DNA of 64,000 bases. It comes from Desulfosediminicola ganghwensis (GTDB taxonomy: Bacteria > Desulfobacterota > Desulfobulbia > Desulfobulbales > Desulfocapsaceae). This document shows positions 9,885 to 19,508 of this stretch, piece after piece. A model generated the notes under the pieces. It was given only the letters and a program-made list of their open reading frames with translations. It was not told the DNA's origin and searched no databases. The stretch is taken from NCBI RefSeq assembly GCF_005116675.2, contig NZ_CP050699.1, positions 5,403,001 through 5,467,000 on the forward strand, in the 5' to 3' direction. The number at the start of each line of letters is the position of its first letter. Position 1 is the stretch's first letter. A program made the position numbers and the translations under genes.

Positions 9885-11105
9885 CTAATTATTATAGGCC
9901 GTCTCCGAATGCTCGGAAGAATCCATACCAACGACCTCGGCCTCCTCTTCAAGCCTGAGACCAATAGTCGCGTTGATCACCTTAAAAAGCACCCAGCTCA
10001 CAACAAAGGTATAGCCCCCTACAATCAGGATGCCCTTCACCTGAGCGACCAACTGAGCAACATTACCATAGAGCAGGCCATCAACTCCACCCGGATTTAC
10101 CGCAGTTGAAGCAAAGATACCAAGACAGAGGCTACCCAGCAAGCCACCGATACCATGAATCCCCACAACATCCAGAGAATCATCCAGTTTAAACTTCGAT
10201 TTTGAGTTCACCGCGATAAAACAGACCACGCCCCCCATAAGGCCAATCAATATCGCTGCATTCGGCCCTACAAAGCCTGCGGTCGGAGTAATGGTCGCCA
10301 ACCCCGAAATCGCACCGGATGCCGCGCCAAGCGTAGTCGCCTTACCCTGGGTAATCCACTCCATCACAACCCACATGAACATCCCTGCCATACCTGCAAG
10401 ATGCGTGGCCACAAAAGCGGTGGCAGCGACTTCATCTGCAGCAAGAGCCGAACCGCCATTAAAACCAAACCAGCCGAACCAGAGTAGTCCCGTGCCGAGC
10501 ATAGTCATCGGCAGATTATGCGGCATGAAACTGGTCCTGCCATAACCGCGACGATTGCCTATCACCAGCACACCGGCCAAAGCTGCCGCACCACAGGTAA
10601 GGTGAACAACGAGACCACCCGCAAAATCCATAACCCCCATATTACCGAGCCAACCGCCCTTACCCCAGATCCAGTGACAAACCGGGTTATACACCAGAAT
10701 CGCCCAAAGAACTGAGAAGACCAGAAATGGCACAAAACGAACGCGCTCAGCAAAAGCGCCGGTAATCAGCGCAGGAGTAATAACTGCAAACATACACTGG
10801 TATATCATAAACACGGTCTGCGGAATCGTGCTTGCATAATCAGGGCTCGGCGCAGTTGTCACACCATTCAGGGCAAACCAGGACAAATCACCTACAAGCC
10901 CTCCCACATCCGGGCCAAAAGCCATCGAATACCCAACATAAACCCACTCCAGAGAAATGAGTGCAATCAGAAAAAGACTCTGCATAATGGTTCCGAGTAC
11001 ATTTTTCCCACGAACCATACCACCGTAAAATAAAGCCAGACCCGGTGTCATGAGCATAACGAGCCCGGCAGCTGCCAAAATAAACGCTGTATCAGCACTA
11101 TTCAT
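9885..11105 (-). CDS. amt: Ammonium transporter, Amt family
   Basis: Inner-membrane ammonium channel of 406 residues with about eleven membrane segments. Family motifs seen include GLALFYGGMVRGKN near the N-terminus, a central DFAGGLVVH containing one of the twin pore histidines, and GIHGIGGLLGSLC for the second. The start at 11105 follows AAGGAGAGGGTTGG; the longer frame to 11162 adds a basic stretch not found in the family. A C-terminal cytosolic tail, the usual PII contact site, is present. First gene of the nitrogen cluster. No sigma-54 -24/-12 site was recognised upstream. Confidence 0.95.
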   Translation of the reverse strand: MNSADTAFILAAAGLVMLMTPGLALFYGGMVRGKNVLGTIMQSLFLIALISLEWVYVGYSMAFGPDVGGLVGDLSWFALNGVTTAPSPDYASTIPQTVFMIYQCMFAVITPALITGAFAERVRFVPFLVFSVLWAILVYNPVCHWIWGKGGWLGNMGVMDFAGGLVVHLTCGAAALAGVLVIGNRRGYGRTSFMPHNLPMTMLGTGLLWFGWFGFNGGSALAADEVAATAFVATHLAGMAGMFMWVVMEWITQGKATTLGAASGAISGLATITPTAGFVGPNAAILIGLMGGVVCFIAVNSKSKFKLDDSLDVVGIHGIGGLLGSLCLGIFASTAVNPGGVDGLLYGNVAQLVAQVKGILIVGGYTFVVSWVLFKVINATIGLRLEEEAEVVGMDSSEHSETAYNN

Positions 11106-11580
11106 CCAACCCTCTCCTTGTTGAAATTTTTTCAGCCGGAAACGCTCTCCAGGCACTTCCAAACCGCATCACAATTACATTTCTGTAATTTTTATTGTAT
11201 TTTCAGCACGGAGGGTAACATAATTGAATCTTAAATCAATAATGAATTTTCGGCACACCAGGCAATGGACCACCTCAATTATCCCGACTTAACCATTATT
11301 TACTCCATTTTAACGATGAGATATCCAGTTTTTCACACGAACTATTAATTACTTTTTTGTTATATTTTAGTTTTAGATCTTACCAGATCCCCTTCTGGGG
11401 CGTTTTACTCCTTCCCTCCCCTTGAGTCCTTTCCACCTGCCGGTGCCATGTTAAATGCTGGTTAAAGAGCAGATCTCTGTTTCGAACGCGTTTACATTTG
11501 CCAACCATCGCAGTATTCTGGCCAGACCTGTCAAGCCACACCCCTCAACCAGATACATACATGACTTTTTAGGCAAGATT
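11106..11580. other. Divergent promoter region between amt and mtnA
   Basis: About 475 AT-rich bases containing the outward promoters of amt (minus) and mtnA (plus). A frame open from 11455 runs into mtnA but its first 42 codons do not resemble the enzyme. No operator, riboswitch or sigma-54 site could be identified by eye. Confidence 0.4.
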
Positions 11581-12690
11581 ATGAACATACATGGAAAGCA
11601 CTACAGAACCATCTGGCCGGAAATCGGGAAAAATGGTGTTATCAACATCATAGACCAGCGCCAGCTACCCCACTCCTTTATCGTAGAACAACTTTGCACC
11701 GTCGATGACGTGTTCAAAGCCATACGCGAAATGCACGTCCGCGGCGCCGGCCTCATTGGAGCGACAGCCGGCTTCGGCATGTATATAGCCGCCTGCAAAG
11801 CTTCTGACGATAGCTTCATGGAAGAGATGATCAAAGCAGGCGAGCATCTCAACTCCAGCAGGCCAACAGCAAGAAATCTTAAATGGGCAGTAGACAGAGT
11901 TCTTGCCGCACTGAACCAGGTTGAATCGGCAGCGGCAAAACGCAAAGTTGCTTTTGACACCGCCTGTGCAATCGCCGATGAAGACGCTGATTTCTGCAAA
12001 CGACTTGGAGAGCATGGTAAAGAGTTGATTGCCGAAATAAGCAAAAAGAAAGGCGGCAAGCCGGTCAACATCCTCACCCACTGCAATGCCGGCTGGCTTG
12101 CCTTTGTTGACTACGGAAGTGCCACAGCCCCGATTTATGCAGCACGGGATGCCGGCATCCCGGTCCACGTCTGGGTCGATGAAACCCGACCCTGGAATCA
12201 GGGCGCCAAACTTACCGCCTGGGAATTACAGCAGGAAGGTATCGACAATACGCTGATCACCGACAATGCCGGTGGCCATCTGATGCAACATGGCATGGTA
12301 GACATGGTAATCGTTGGCACGGACAGAACCACCAGAGCAGGAGATGTTGCCAACAAGATCGGCACCTATCTGAAAGCCCTGGCCGCCAGAGACAACAGCA
12401 TCCCTTTTTACGTCGCACTACCATCTTCAACCTTTGACTGGACCATCGATAACGGGTACGATATTCCGATAGAAATGCGGTCAGGCGATGAGATTACAAA
12501 AATTTCCGGGCTTGATCCTTCCGGCGCTGCCAATACGGTAGCCATCGCTGCGCCGGGCACCAAAGCAGCAAACTACAGTTTTGACATAACACCCGCCAGG
12601 CTCGTCACAGAACTCATTACCGAGCGTGGCAGATGCAAGGCCGACAAGATGGCAATTGCCGAGCTGTTTCCGGAATACGCTCATCTTTAA
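11581..12690 (+). CDS. mtnA: S-methyl-5-thioribose-1-phosphate isomerase (MtnA-like)
   Basis: Aldose-ketose isomerase of the methionine salvage family (eIF2B-related fold), 369 residues. It contains MHVRGAGLIGATAGFG in the N-terminal part, the catalytic-cysteine motif THCNAGWLA, the segment VWVDETRPWNQG, and the catalytic aspartate in GTDRTTRAGDVANKIG. Conversion of methylthioribose-1-phosphate to methylthioribulose-1-phosphate is the established reaction. Relatives act on ribose-1,5-bisphosphate or 5-deoxyribose-1-phosphate, and no other salvage gene is nearby, so the substrate is not certain. The start at 11581 gives a family-like N-terminus; the ribosome site (AGGCAAG) is weak and 11455 is the longest alternative. 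Confidence 0.88.
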   Translation: MNIHGKHYRTIWPEIGKNGVINIIDQRQLPHSFIVEQLCTVDDVFKAIREMHVRGAGLIGATAGFGMYIAACKASDDSFMEEMIKAGEHLNSSRPTARNLKWAVDRVLAALNQVESAAAKRKVAFDTACAIADEDADFCKRLGEHGKELIAEISKKKGGKPVNILTHCNAGWLAFVDYGSATAPIYAARDAGIPVHVWVDETRPWNQGAKLTAWELQQEGIDNTLITDNAGGHLMQHGMVDMVIVGTDRTTRAGDVANKIGTYLKALAARDNSIPFYVALPSSTFDWTIDNGYDIPIEMRSGDEITKISGLDPSGAANTVAIAAPGTKAANYSFDITPARLVTELITERGRCKADKMAIAELFPEYAHL

Positions 12691-12730
12691 AACCGCTTTC
12701 CTTTCCAAGTTACATTTTGCAATCATCACG

Positions 12731-12776
12731 AGCTGCAGGGACGGACTCCAGGCATATTTCAACCTGCAGCTTTTTT
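12731..12776 (+). terminator. Probable intrinsic terminator after mtnA
   Basis: Inverted repeat AGCTGCAGG (12731-12739) and CCTGCAGCT (12763-12771) with a 23-base loop, followed by a run of six T's. It lies 40 bases after the mtnA stop. The large loop lowers confidence. Confidence 0.6.
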
Positions 12777-13021
12777 ATGACGACACACCTCATGCACACT
12801 CATGTATGCTTGGCGATGCTACCATATCAGTACGCATGCCAAGGCTTCAGGCTGCCAGAAAAAACTCTGTCAGCTAACGGCACAAAACCACCAGCCACTG
12901 CCTGACACATCACAGCGCCATCATTGATTTCTTGCCAGGGGCCCAGGAACATTTGATCTGGGATTTCTCATAATAATCCCGGCCTAACTCATTCTGCTGA
13001 TAACTCTAACAAGGCAACCCT

Positions 13022-13444
13022 ATGAGCGAAAAACGGAAATTCATTCGACACAACGCCATTCACCTGCTGGACTATCTGGTTCTGGAAGATGACGGCACCA
13101 AGACGACCTATTCCATGGGCCGCACCATCGATGTAAGTGCAGGTGGAATTAAGCTGGAGACAGCGCATGAACTTGAGCCAGGAACCCGCCTTGAAATAAC
13201 GGTTGGCCTGGAAGAAGATCTGGTTGACCTGATTGGGACGATAGTGTACTGCCGAGAGAAAATGGGGAGATATATTTCTGGAATTGCCTTTGAAGAACTT
13301 CACGGTGAACACAAGAGGGTCTACCAGAAATATGTAGACGCCTTTTTAGAGGTAAAAAAAGGGCAGAATCTAAATAGAGAGCCAATTAACTATTTGCATT
13401 CTCCGCGATCAGACGGATCCGAACGCGAAGAATTGCAGTTTTAG
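13022..13444 (+). CDS. PilZ-domain c-di-GMP-binding protein
   Basis: Stand-alone PilZ protein of 140 residues. The two c-di-GMP-contacting motifs are present: R-x3-R as RKFIR at residues 5-9 and D-x-S-x2-G as DVSAGG about 35 residues later. The remaining PilZ beta-barrel covers residues 10-110 and the C-terminal 25 residues are polar. The ribosome site is a modest AAGG. It is monocistronic, about 330 bases beyond mtnA, and faces the manC-type gene. Target is unknown; the nearby sugar-nucleotide genes make extracellular polysaccharide a plausible output. Confidence 0.85.
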   Translation: MSEKRKFIRHNAIHLLDYLVLEDDGTKTTYSMGRTIDVSAGGIKLETAHELEPGTRLEITVGLEEDLVDLIGTIVYCREKMGRYISGIAFEELHGEHKRVYQKYVDAFLEVKKGQNLNREPINYLHSPRSDGSEREELQF

Positions 13445-13474
13445 ACGACCAGCTGACCTGCCAGAAACACCCGG

Positions 13475-14911
13475 CTAATTTTCATCTCGCCCATATTCAT
13501 CTTCGAAACGGACGATATCGTCTTCGCCAAGATACGGCCCTATCTGCACCTCAATGAGCTCCAGAGCAATAACACCTGGATTCTCAAGACGGTGAACTGA
13601 GCCCGCAGGAATATAGACCGACTCGTTCTCATAGACCAGCAGCACCTCGTCCCCGTTCGTCACCCGTGCTGTCCCCTTGACCACAACCCAATGCTCATAG
13701 CGATGATGATGCATCTGCAGTGAAAGTTTCGCTTTCGGGTTAACAGTAATCCGCTTCATCTGATAGCGTTCCTGCTCTTCCAAAACCGTGTAATTCCCCC
13801 AAGGTCTATGGACTGTCCGGTGGAATTTAAATTCCTTACGATTTTTCTTTTTCAGCTTGTTTACTATTTTCTTTACATCCTGAGCCCGCGAAAGGGGTGC
13901 CACCAATACGGCATCGGCTGTCTCAACTATCAGGGTATCCTCCATGCCGACAGCAGCAACCAGTGTATCGCCGGATCTAACGAGGCAGTTTCTGGTGTCT
14001 TCAAGCAAAACATCACCCTGACAAACATTACCATCAGCATCCTTATCCAGCACCTGCCACAGAGCCTGCCATGATCCTATATCACTCCACCCGAGATCCG
14101 CGGCAACAACTGATGCTTTATCGGTTTTTTCCATCAGGGCATAGTCGATCGAATCGCTTGGGCATTGTTCGATCACGTCGGGATTAAATCGAAAAAAAGC
14201 TCCGTCTCTGGTTCCAGTCGCAACCGCTTTTTTCATGCAGTTATAAATTTCAGCCGCATGTTGTGCCATCTCGTCTTTAAAAGCTGTCAGCGAAAAGGCA
14301 AACATACCACTGTTCCAGAAATAATTGCCACTGAGGCAATACTCCTGAGCCACGGCCAGGTCCGGCTTTTCCTTAAATGATCGAACCCTACTCTTCTCTC
14401 CGCGCTCTATATAACCATAGCCCGTTTCAGGGTGTGTCGGCTCGATTCCAAAAGTGACAATAGCCCCTTTTTGAGCGAGTTCGGCTGCATGGCCTACGGC
14501 CTCACAAAAAGCATCTACCTTCAACACCACATGATCTGCCGGCAATACCAGCATCACAGCATCATCGGCGATATTTGCCGAGCAATATTCAACCGCCCCG
14601 CAAATAGCCGGAGCCGTGTTACGGCCAGTGGACTCAAGAAGGATAGTAAATTCCGGAAATACACCAAGCTCCTCGATCTGCATCGTGGTGGTAAACCGAT
14701 GCTCCTCTCCCACCACAATCACCGGTGGCAGGACATTATCAAGCGCATGTATTCTCAAAAGAGTGGTCTGCAGCAGGGAATGTTCGTTGGTAAGCTGCAA
14801 CAACTGCTTCGGATACAATTCACGCGAAAGCGGCCAAAGCCTGGAACCGCTTCCGCCAGCTAAGATGACAGGTTGTATTTTTGGCACAGATGCACCTCGT
14901 ATTTTTGGCAT
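13475..14911 (-). CDS. Mannose-1-phosphate guanylyltransferase / mannose-6-phosphate isomerase (ManC type)
   Basis: Bifunctional type II phosphomannose isomerase/GDP-mannose pyrophosphorylase, 478 residues, the usual family size. The N-terminal nucleotidyltransferase domain starts with LAGGSGSRLWPLSRE near residue 18. The C-terminal cupin domain contains RPWGNYTVLEE and QMHHHRYEHW, which carry the isomerase metal ligands. It makes GDP-mannose from mannose-6-phosphate together with the phosphomannomutase encoded 41 bases upstream in the same direction. GDP-mannose is a precursor for exopolysaccharide or for GDP-fucose-type sugars. AGAGGGA lies about 11 bases before the ATG. Confidence 0.94.
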   Translation of the reverse strand: MPKIRGASVPKIQPVILAGGSGSRLWPLSRELYPKQLLQLTNEHSLLQTTLLRIHALDNVLPPVIVVGEEHRFTTTMQIEELGVFPEFTILLESTGRNTAPAICGAVEYCSANIADDAVMLVLPADHVVLKVDAFCEAVGHAAELAQKGAIVTFGIEPTHPETGYGYIERGEKSRVRSFKEKPDLAVAQEYCLSGNYFWNSGMFAFSLTAFKDEMAQHAAEIYNCMKKAVATGTRDGAFFRFNPDVIEQCPSDSIDYALMEKTDKASVVAADLGWSDIGSWQALWQVLDKDADGNVCQGDVLLEDTRNCLVRSGDTLVAAVGMEDTLIVETADAVLVAPLSRAQDVKKIVNKLKKKNRKEFKFHRTVHRPWGNYTVLEEQERYQMKRITVNPKAKLSLQMHHHRYEHWVVVKGTARVTNGDEVLLVYENESVYIPAGSVHRLENPGVIALELIEVQIGPYLGEDDIVRFEDEYGRDEN

Positions 14912-14952
14912 TTTGTTTATATCCCTCTACGACCAGAAGTTGGAGATGCCGG

Positions 14953-16317
14953 CTAAGCACCCTCGATAAGAGCCAATAACTCTCCTGTCTTCTGCCGGAG
15001 TAGCTCTACATCACCTCTGGTTTCCACATTGAGCCGCAACAGGGGTTCGGTATTCGATTTTCGCACATTAAACCGGAAGTCTGAGAATTCTACCGACAAA
15101 CCATCAATATAGGTTTTCTTTCCGTCAGAATATCTCTCTTCAATAGCCTGAATTACCGTATCTGCATCAGCTACTCTACGATTAATCTCTCCGGAAACCG
15201 GGTAGGCGCTCATTCGCTCGGTCACCAGCTCTGATAGTTTACGCTTATCAATACTCAGCTGAGCGCAAACCAAAAGCCAGGGAATCATGCCCGAATCGCA
15301 GTAGCCAAATTTCCTGAAGTAATGGTGCGCAGACATCTCACCGCCATAAATGGCATCTTCTTCTCGCATGCGCTCTTTAATGAAGGCATGACCTGTTCTG
15401 GTAATAACCGGTATCCCCCCCGCCTGCCTGATAACCTCTTCACTGTTCCAGGTGAGCCTTGGATCGTACAGAATTTTGCTGCCGGGCTCCTGGACCAACA
15501 TCTCCTGGGCCAGTAAACCGACAATGTAATACCCTTCTATAAATTCCCCTCGCTCATCCCAGAAAAAGCATCGGTCAAAATCCCCATCCCAGGCAAGTCC
15601 GAGATCCGCCCCGGTCTTCCTAACCATCGCCGCGGTTTCCTCTCGATTTTCCGGCAATAGGGGGTTTGGCACACCTTTTGGGAAGGTGCCGTCCGGTTCA
15701 TGATTCAAACGTATAAATTCGAATGGCAGATGTTGTTCCAGCAGATCAACTATTGCACCAGCGCAACCATTGCCACTGTTCACCACAATCTTCAGCGGCT
15801 TGAGCTGAGCTGCGTCTACATAACTGAGGAGATGATCTATATACGGAGTTTTATCCTCCAGCGACGACTCTCGTCCATGCCCGTCTTTCTTACCGGACAA
15901 ACCACCCTCGTTTATAAGCCGGGCCATTTCCAACAGACCGGATTCACCGGTGACCGGCCGTGCACCCTGAACCACAAACTTCATGCCATTGTAATCAGCA
16001 GGATTATGACTTGCGGTAACAATTATTCCACCGTCAACACCTGAGCCCTGCATTGAAAACGCTGCATGGTAGATCTCTTCGGTACCGCAAAGCCCTATAT
16101 TTACCACGTCCACTCCGCTTTCGAGAAGACCGGCAATTAGTGCACCAGCCAACTCCTTGCTGCTCAACCGGATGTCATAACCAACCGCAACACGCTGAAC
16201 TCCAAAAATTTTGCTATAAGCTCGCCCAATCTGCCTGGCCAGATCAGGGTTCAACTCTTCCGGAACTTTGCCGCGTATGTCATAGGCCTTGAAACAGGCC
16301 GGAATTTTATCTACCAT
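14953..16317 (-). CDS. Phosphomannomutase / phosphoglucomutase (ManB/AlgC type)
   Basis: Alpha-D-phosphohexomutase of 454 residues that interconverts hexose-6- and hexose-1-phosphates. The phosphoserine loop TASHNP, the metal-binding DGDFDRC and the sugar-binding GGEMSAHHYF are all present in family order, and the C-terminal phosphate-binding SNTEPLLR is intact. It forms a two-gene unit with the manC-type gene downstream, giving a complete route from mannose-6-phosphate to GDP-mannose. AlgC-type enzymes also make glucose-1-phosphate, the substrate of the divergent rmlA gene. Confidence 0.93.
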   Translation of the reverse strand: MVDKIPACFKAYDIRGKVPEELNPDLARQIGRAYSKIFGVQRVAVGYDIRLSSKELAGALIAGLLESGVDVVNIGLCGTEEIYHAAFSMQGSGVDGGIIVTASHNPADYNGMKFVVQGARPVTGESGLLEMARLINEGGLSGKKDGHGRESSLEDKTPYIDHLLSYVDAAQLKPLKIVVNSGNGCAGAIVDLLEQHLPFEFIRLNHEPDGTFPKGVPNPLLPENREETAAMVRKTGADLGLAWDGDFDRCFFWDERGEFIEGYYIVGLLAQEMLVQEPGSKILYDPRLTWNSEEVIRQAGGIPVITRTGHAFIKERMREEDAIYGGEMSAHHYFRKFGYCDSGMIPWLLVCAQLSIDKRKLSELVTERMSAYPVSGEINRRVADADTVIQAIEERYSDGKKTYIDGLSVEFSDFRFNVRKSNTEPLLRLNVETRGDVELLRQKTGELLALIEGA

Positions 16318-16346
16318 AATACCATTTCATATTTTATTTTGGGCGG

Positions 16347-16388
16347 TTATACTATCAAATTGATTATGTGATATACTCGATAGTATAA
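16347..16388. promoter_or_regulatory. 10-bp inverted repeat in the manB-rmlA divergent promoter
   Basis: TTATACTATC (16347-16356) and its exact complement GATAGTATAA (16379-16388) are separated by 22 bases, giving about 32 bases centre to centre. Each arm contains TATACT in an outward-readable orientation, so the arms may be paired -10 boxes, a dyad operator, or both. The region between the two start codons is only 125 bases. Confidence 0.4.
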
Positions 16389-16442
16389 GAAATTCAAGCC
16401 AACATCAACGACCAAACCTAAACTCCTGAAAAAACACTTCTT

Positions 16443-17321
16443 ATGAAAGGAATAATCCTTGCCGGAGGCTCGGGAACCCGCCTCTACCCTCTCACCCGTG
16501 TCGTCAGCAAACAGCTTATCCCGGTATATGATAAGCCAATGATATATTACCCACTTTCCGTGCTGATGCTGGCGGGCATACGTGATATTCTGATCATTTC
16601 CACACCGCATGACCTGCCGGGTTTTGAAGACCTCTTTGGCGACGGCAGCCATCTGGGGCTGAGAATCAGCTACGAAGTACAGCCAAAGCCAGAGGGACTT
16701 GCCCAGGCCTTCATCATAGGCCGGGAATTCATCGGAGATGATTCGGTTTGCCTTATACTTGGTGACAACATCTTTTTCGGCCCCGGTTTTTCACGTATTG
16801 TCAAAAGCGCAGCACAACTCACTGAAGGCGGCCTGATTTTTGGTTACCTGGTAAAAGATCCAGAGCGATACGGCGTGGTTGAATTCGATGAAAAAAATCA
16901 GGTATTCGGCATTGAAGAAAAACCGTTCAAGCCAAAATCAAAATATGCAGTTCCCGGCCTCTATTTCTACGATAATAATGTTCTTGAAATCGCAGAAGGG
17001 ATCACACCATCTGCACGGGGTGAGCTGGAAATCACCGATATAAACAACGAGTACCTGAGGCGCGGTAAACTCTCTGTAGAACCCCTTGGCCGCGGCTTTT
17101 GCTGGCTCGATACCGGTACCCATGAGTCGCTTATGCAGGCTTCCAACTATGTGCAGGCGGTTCAGGAACGCCAGGGGCTAAAAATTGCCTGCATAGAAGA
17201 AATCGCCTTCCAACTCGGCTATATCACCTTGGACCAACTCAACAGCCTGGCCGAAGACATGCTTAAAAACCAGTATGGTCAGTATATCAGGGAAATATCC
17301 TCAGAATTTCAGATGCGTTAA
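16443..17321 (+). CDS. rmlA: Glucose-1-phosphate thymidylyltransferase
   Basis: Makes dTDP-glucose from dTTP and glucose-1-phosphate, the first step of dTDP-L-rhamnose synthesis. It has 292 residues, the standard length. The N-terminal signature [13 protein letters not shown] is followed by [16 protein letters not shown] and [10 protein letters not shown], and the sugar-binding EEKP is intact. There is no clear ribosome site before the ATG, but the N-terminus aligns with the family at this codon. rmlD follows after five bases; rmlB and rmlC are not in the window. Confidence 0.95.
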   Translation: MKGIILAGGSGTRLYPLTRVVSKQLIPVYDKPMIYYPLSVLMLAGIRDILIISTPHDLPGFEDLFGDGSHLGLRISYEVQPKPEGLAQAFIIGREFIGDDSVCLILGDNIFFGPGFSRIVKSAAQLTEGGLIFGYLVKDPERYGVVEFDEKNQVFGIEEKPFKPKSKYAVPGLYFYDNNVLEIAEGITPSARGELEITDINNEYLRRGKLSVEPLGRGFCWLDTGTHESLMQASNYVQAVQERQGLKIACIEEIAFQLGYITLDQLNSLAEDMLKNQYGQYIREISSEFQMR

Positions 17322-17326
17322 GATCT

Positions 17327-18229
17327 ATGAAAATTGTTATTACCGGAAGTACCGGACAGCTCGGCCGCGATTGCTGTGCGCTGCTCGCTGAAAATCACCA
17401 GGTGATTGGCTGCAACGCCCCACGTATGGATATCAGTGACGCTGCAACCATCAACAGCCATATTGCCCGGCACCAGCCCGAGGTATTGATAAACTGCGCC
17501 GCCTACACTGCAGTTGACGCCTGTGAGACCGAAAGGGAACACGCCTGGAAAGTAAACGCGCTCGGGCCTGAATTACTGGCTAAGGCCAGTCACGAGCATA
17601 ACTTCAGGCTGATACATATCTCGACAGACTACGTGTTCGACGGCTCCCTGCCTGCTCCTGAGGCGTACACAGAAAATGATTCAACCAACCCGCTTTCCGA
17701 GTATGGAAGATCCAAACTTGCCGGCGAAGAAGCTATAGCGCGCTATGCAGAAGATTACGTTATTTTACGAACGGCCTGGCTCTATTCAGCCCATGGCAAA
17801 AATTTCCTGAAAACAATGCTGCGTCTGGCACTTGCCGACAAGGCCGGCAAACTGGCCAACGGAGTACGGGTAGTCCATGACCAGTACGGTTCACTCACCT
17901 GGTCGTACACCCTGGCGCAACAGATAGAGCGCTTGCTGACTTCAGACATCAAGGGAATCGTCCATGCAACAGCCGATGGCTACTCCACCTGGTTTGAAGC
18001 CGCGCTATACTTTCTCATGAAAATGGGCATAGAGCATAATTTCTCCCCCTGCGCTACCAGCGATTATCCAACACCTGCCCACCGCCCTGCCAATTCTATT
18101 CTCGCCAACAGCCGGCTTGATGGCGCTGGCATCTCCACTTTTCGACACTGGCAGAAAGATATCGATCGTTTTGTGAATCATCACAGGGAAGAACTTCTGA
18201 AAGAAGCTGAAACTTCATTGGGAATATAG
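17327..18229 (+). CDS. rmlD: dTDP-4-dehydrorhamnose reductase
   Basis: Short-chain dehydrogenase-like NADPH enzyme catalysing the last step to dTDP-L-rhamnose, 300 residues. The Rossmann motif GSTGQLG is at the N-terminus, STDYVFDG is in the middle, and the catalytic Y-x3-K is YGRSK. The final 20 residues are acidic and helical. It is co-transcribed with rmlA (five-base gap). Confidence 0.93.
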   Translation: MKIVITGSTGQLGRDCCALLAENHQVIGCNAPRMDISDAATINSHIARHQPEVLINCAAYTAVDACETEREHAWKVNALGPELLAKASHEHNFRLIHISTDYVFDGSLPAPEAYTENDSTNPLSEYGRSKLAGEEAIARYAEDYVILRTAWLYSAHGKNFLKTMLRLALADKAGKLANGVRVVHDQYGSLTWSYTLAQQIERLLTSDIKGIVHATADGYSTWFEAALYFLMKMGIEHNFSPCATSDYPTPAHRPANSILANSRLDGAGISTFRHWQKDIDRFVNHHREELLKEAETSLGI

Positions 18230-18307
18230 AGCTACTCAGGAGAGTGGGAGTAATCGGAACAGATGGTCTCCCCCTCTCACCTCACTCCGCTCTCCAACCT
18301 CTATCGC

Positions 18308-18706
18308 TCAGGACTGAAAGCTGAATTTTTTCAGGAGTTGATCGATATACTTGCTCACCTCTGTGGTAATTTTGTGTATTTCGAAGCCTGCTATATAAAA
18401 GTGCGGATTTTCGTCCTGTTTGCACCAACGACTGGTTGCGCTGAAAATGAGCTCATCCTTGTCAGCAATTTCAGTCGGTAACCGCATACGCAGTCTGTAT
18501 TTCTGATCGACCGAAACCGGTTCATCACAGATCAGCATCATCCCCTGGTGGGAGATGTTGACAATATGGCCGACAACCCTGTTGCTCATGCCATCAAAAA
18601 CCCGTAAATAGAATACGAGGTGCATCCTCTCCAGGGCACGATTTTCCCCAAGTGGTTGCTTTCCTCCCGAATCTGCTCCATGCTCAACCATTATCAGATC
18701 CCTCAC
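18308..18706 (-). CDS. PilZ-domain protein
   Basis: Protein of 132 residues with a PilZ core. RALER provides R-x3-R and NISHQG provides N-x-S-x2-G; the spacing of about 28 residues fits c-di-GMP binding. It begins with GTG, whose last bases overlap the TGA of the upstream UPF0280 gene (GTGA), so translation is probably coupled; an ATG five codons later is an alternative. Last gene of a CvpA-UPF0280-PilZ operon. The partner is unknown. Confidence 0.75.
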   Translation of the reverse strand: MRDLIMVEHGADSGGKQPLGENRALERMHLVFYLRVFDGMSNRVVGHIVNISHQGMMLICDEPVSVDQKYRLRMRLPTEIADKDELIFSATSRWCKQDENPHFYIAGFEIHKITTEVSKYIDQLLKKFSFQS

Positions 18707-19488
18707 GACAAGCTGACGAGTTCAACCTCTCCTGCTGCGCCTATTACCTCACCACAGATAACCACCACTCCACGAATGTCAGGAATGGACTTTGCGACAG
18801 CAAGCGCCCTGTTCACTCCTTCCTTGCCTCCTTTACCCTTGCCGACCTCGTTGCCCAACCTCGTGGCGGCCGCATCTGCAAGCGCTGTACTTTCTGCCAG
18901 CACTGTGACAGAATCGGCATCACCGAAGCTCAAGGAATGCCCCACCGTACCTGAAGAAGTGCACACTCCGCAGGGCATCCGCCCTGCAGCTATTTTTATC
19001 CCCACATTATAGCTCAAAGGTGACTGACCGGCAAAGATGGCTATCCTGCTGTCCTTTTTCCGGCTTAAAAAAATATCACCGCCGTTTTCTACAATGACTT
19101 CCGTTGCCCCCTCCCTCAACAAACCATTACCCACATACTCTGCCAAGGTACCGGCCACCGCTGCCATCGGCCCCACCTCCGTGGCCCGGGCGGCGACCAG
19201 CATCTGCCGTATAAGGGCTGGCGCCGACTCATCGACAGGTCGTGGTATCAGCGAAGTCGCAAATTCAGGAAAGCGATCGATATAAGACTGCAACTGCAAC
19301 CGTGCCTGTAGCACCAAATCCCTGGCTGCATCCTCATCCATGCGATCGCATGAGATATGAAGATCTGTCTCTTCAATACAGACCCTCGCAGAGCTCAGCT
19401 CGCTGACATCCGCCACCAGGCGATAATCGCGCTGGACATATGACTCTGGAGCTCTCACCTGCTTGCGCTTTTGCGGAGTATCACCCAT
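18703..19488 (-). CDS. UPF0280 family protein (ApbE-like fold)
   Basis: Protein of 261 residues matching the UPF0280 family, which is related to the FMN transferase ApbE. Recognisable stretches are GPMAAVAGTLAEYVG, VIVENGGDIFL and CGVCTSSGTVGHS. No lipoprotein signal is seen, so it is probably cytoplasmic. Function is not established for the family. It lies between a CvpA-like membrane protein and a PilZ protein on the same strand. Confidence 0.8.
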   Translation of the reverse strand: MGDTPQKRKQVRAPESYVQRDYRLVADVSELSSARVCIEETDLHISCDRMDEDAARDLVLQARLQLQSYIDRFPEFATSLIPRPVDESAPALIRQMLVAARATEVGPMAAVAGTLAEYVGNGLLREGATEVIVENGGDIFLSRKKDSRIAIFAGQSPLSYNVGIKIAAGRMPCGVCTSSGTVGHSLSFGDADSVTVLAESTALADAAATRLGNEVGKGKGGKEGVNRALAVAKSIPDIRGVVVICGEVIGAAGEVELVSLS

Positions 19489-19508
19489 GCAGTCCCTGCC
19501 CCCTCATA

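Noticed and set aside
11106-11454. Sigma-54 promoter upstream of amt
   Set aside because: No GG…GC pair at -24/-12 spacing was found on the minus strand.
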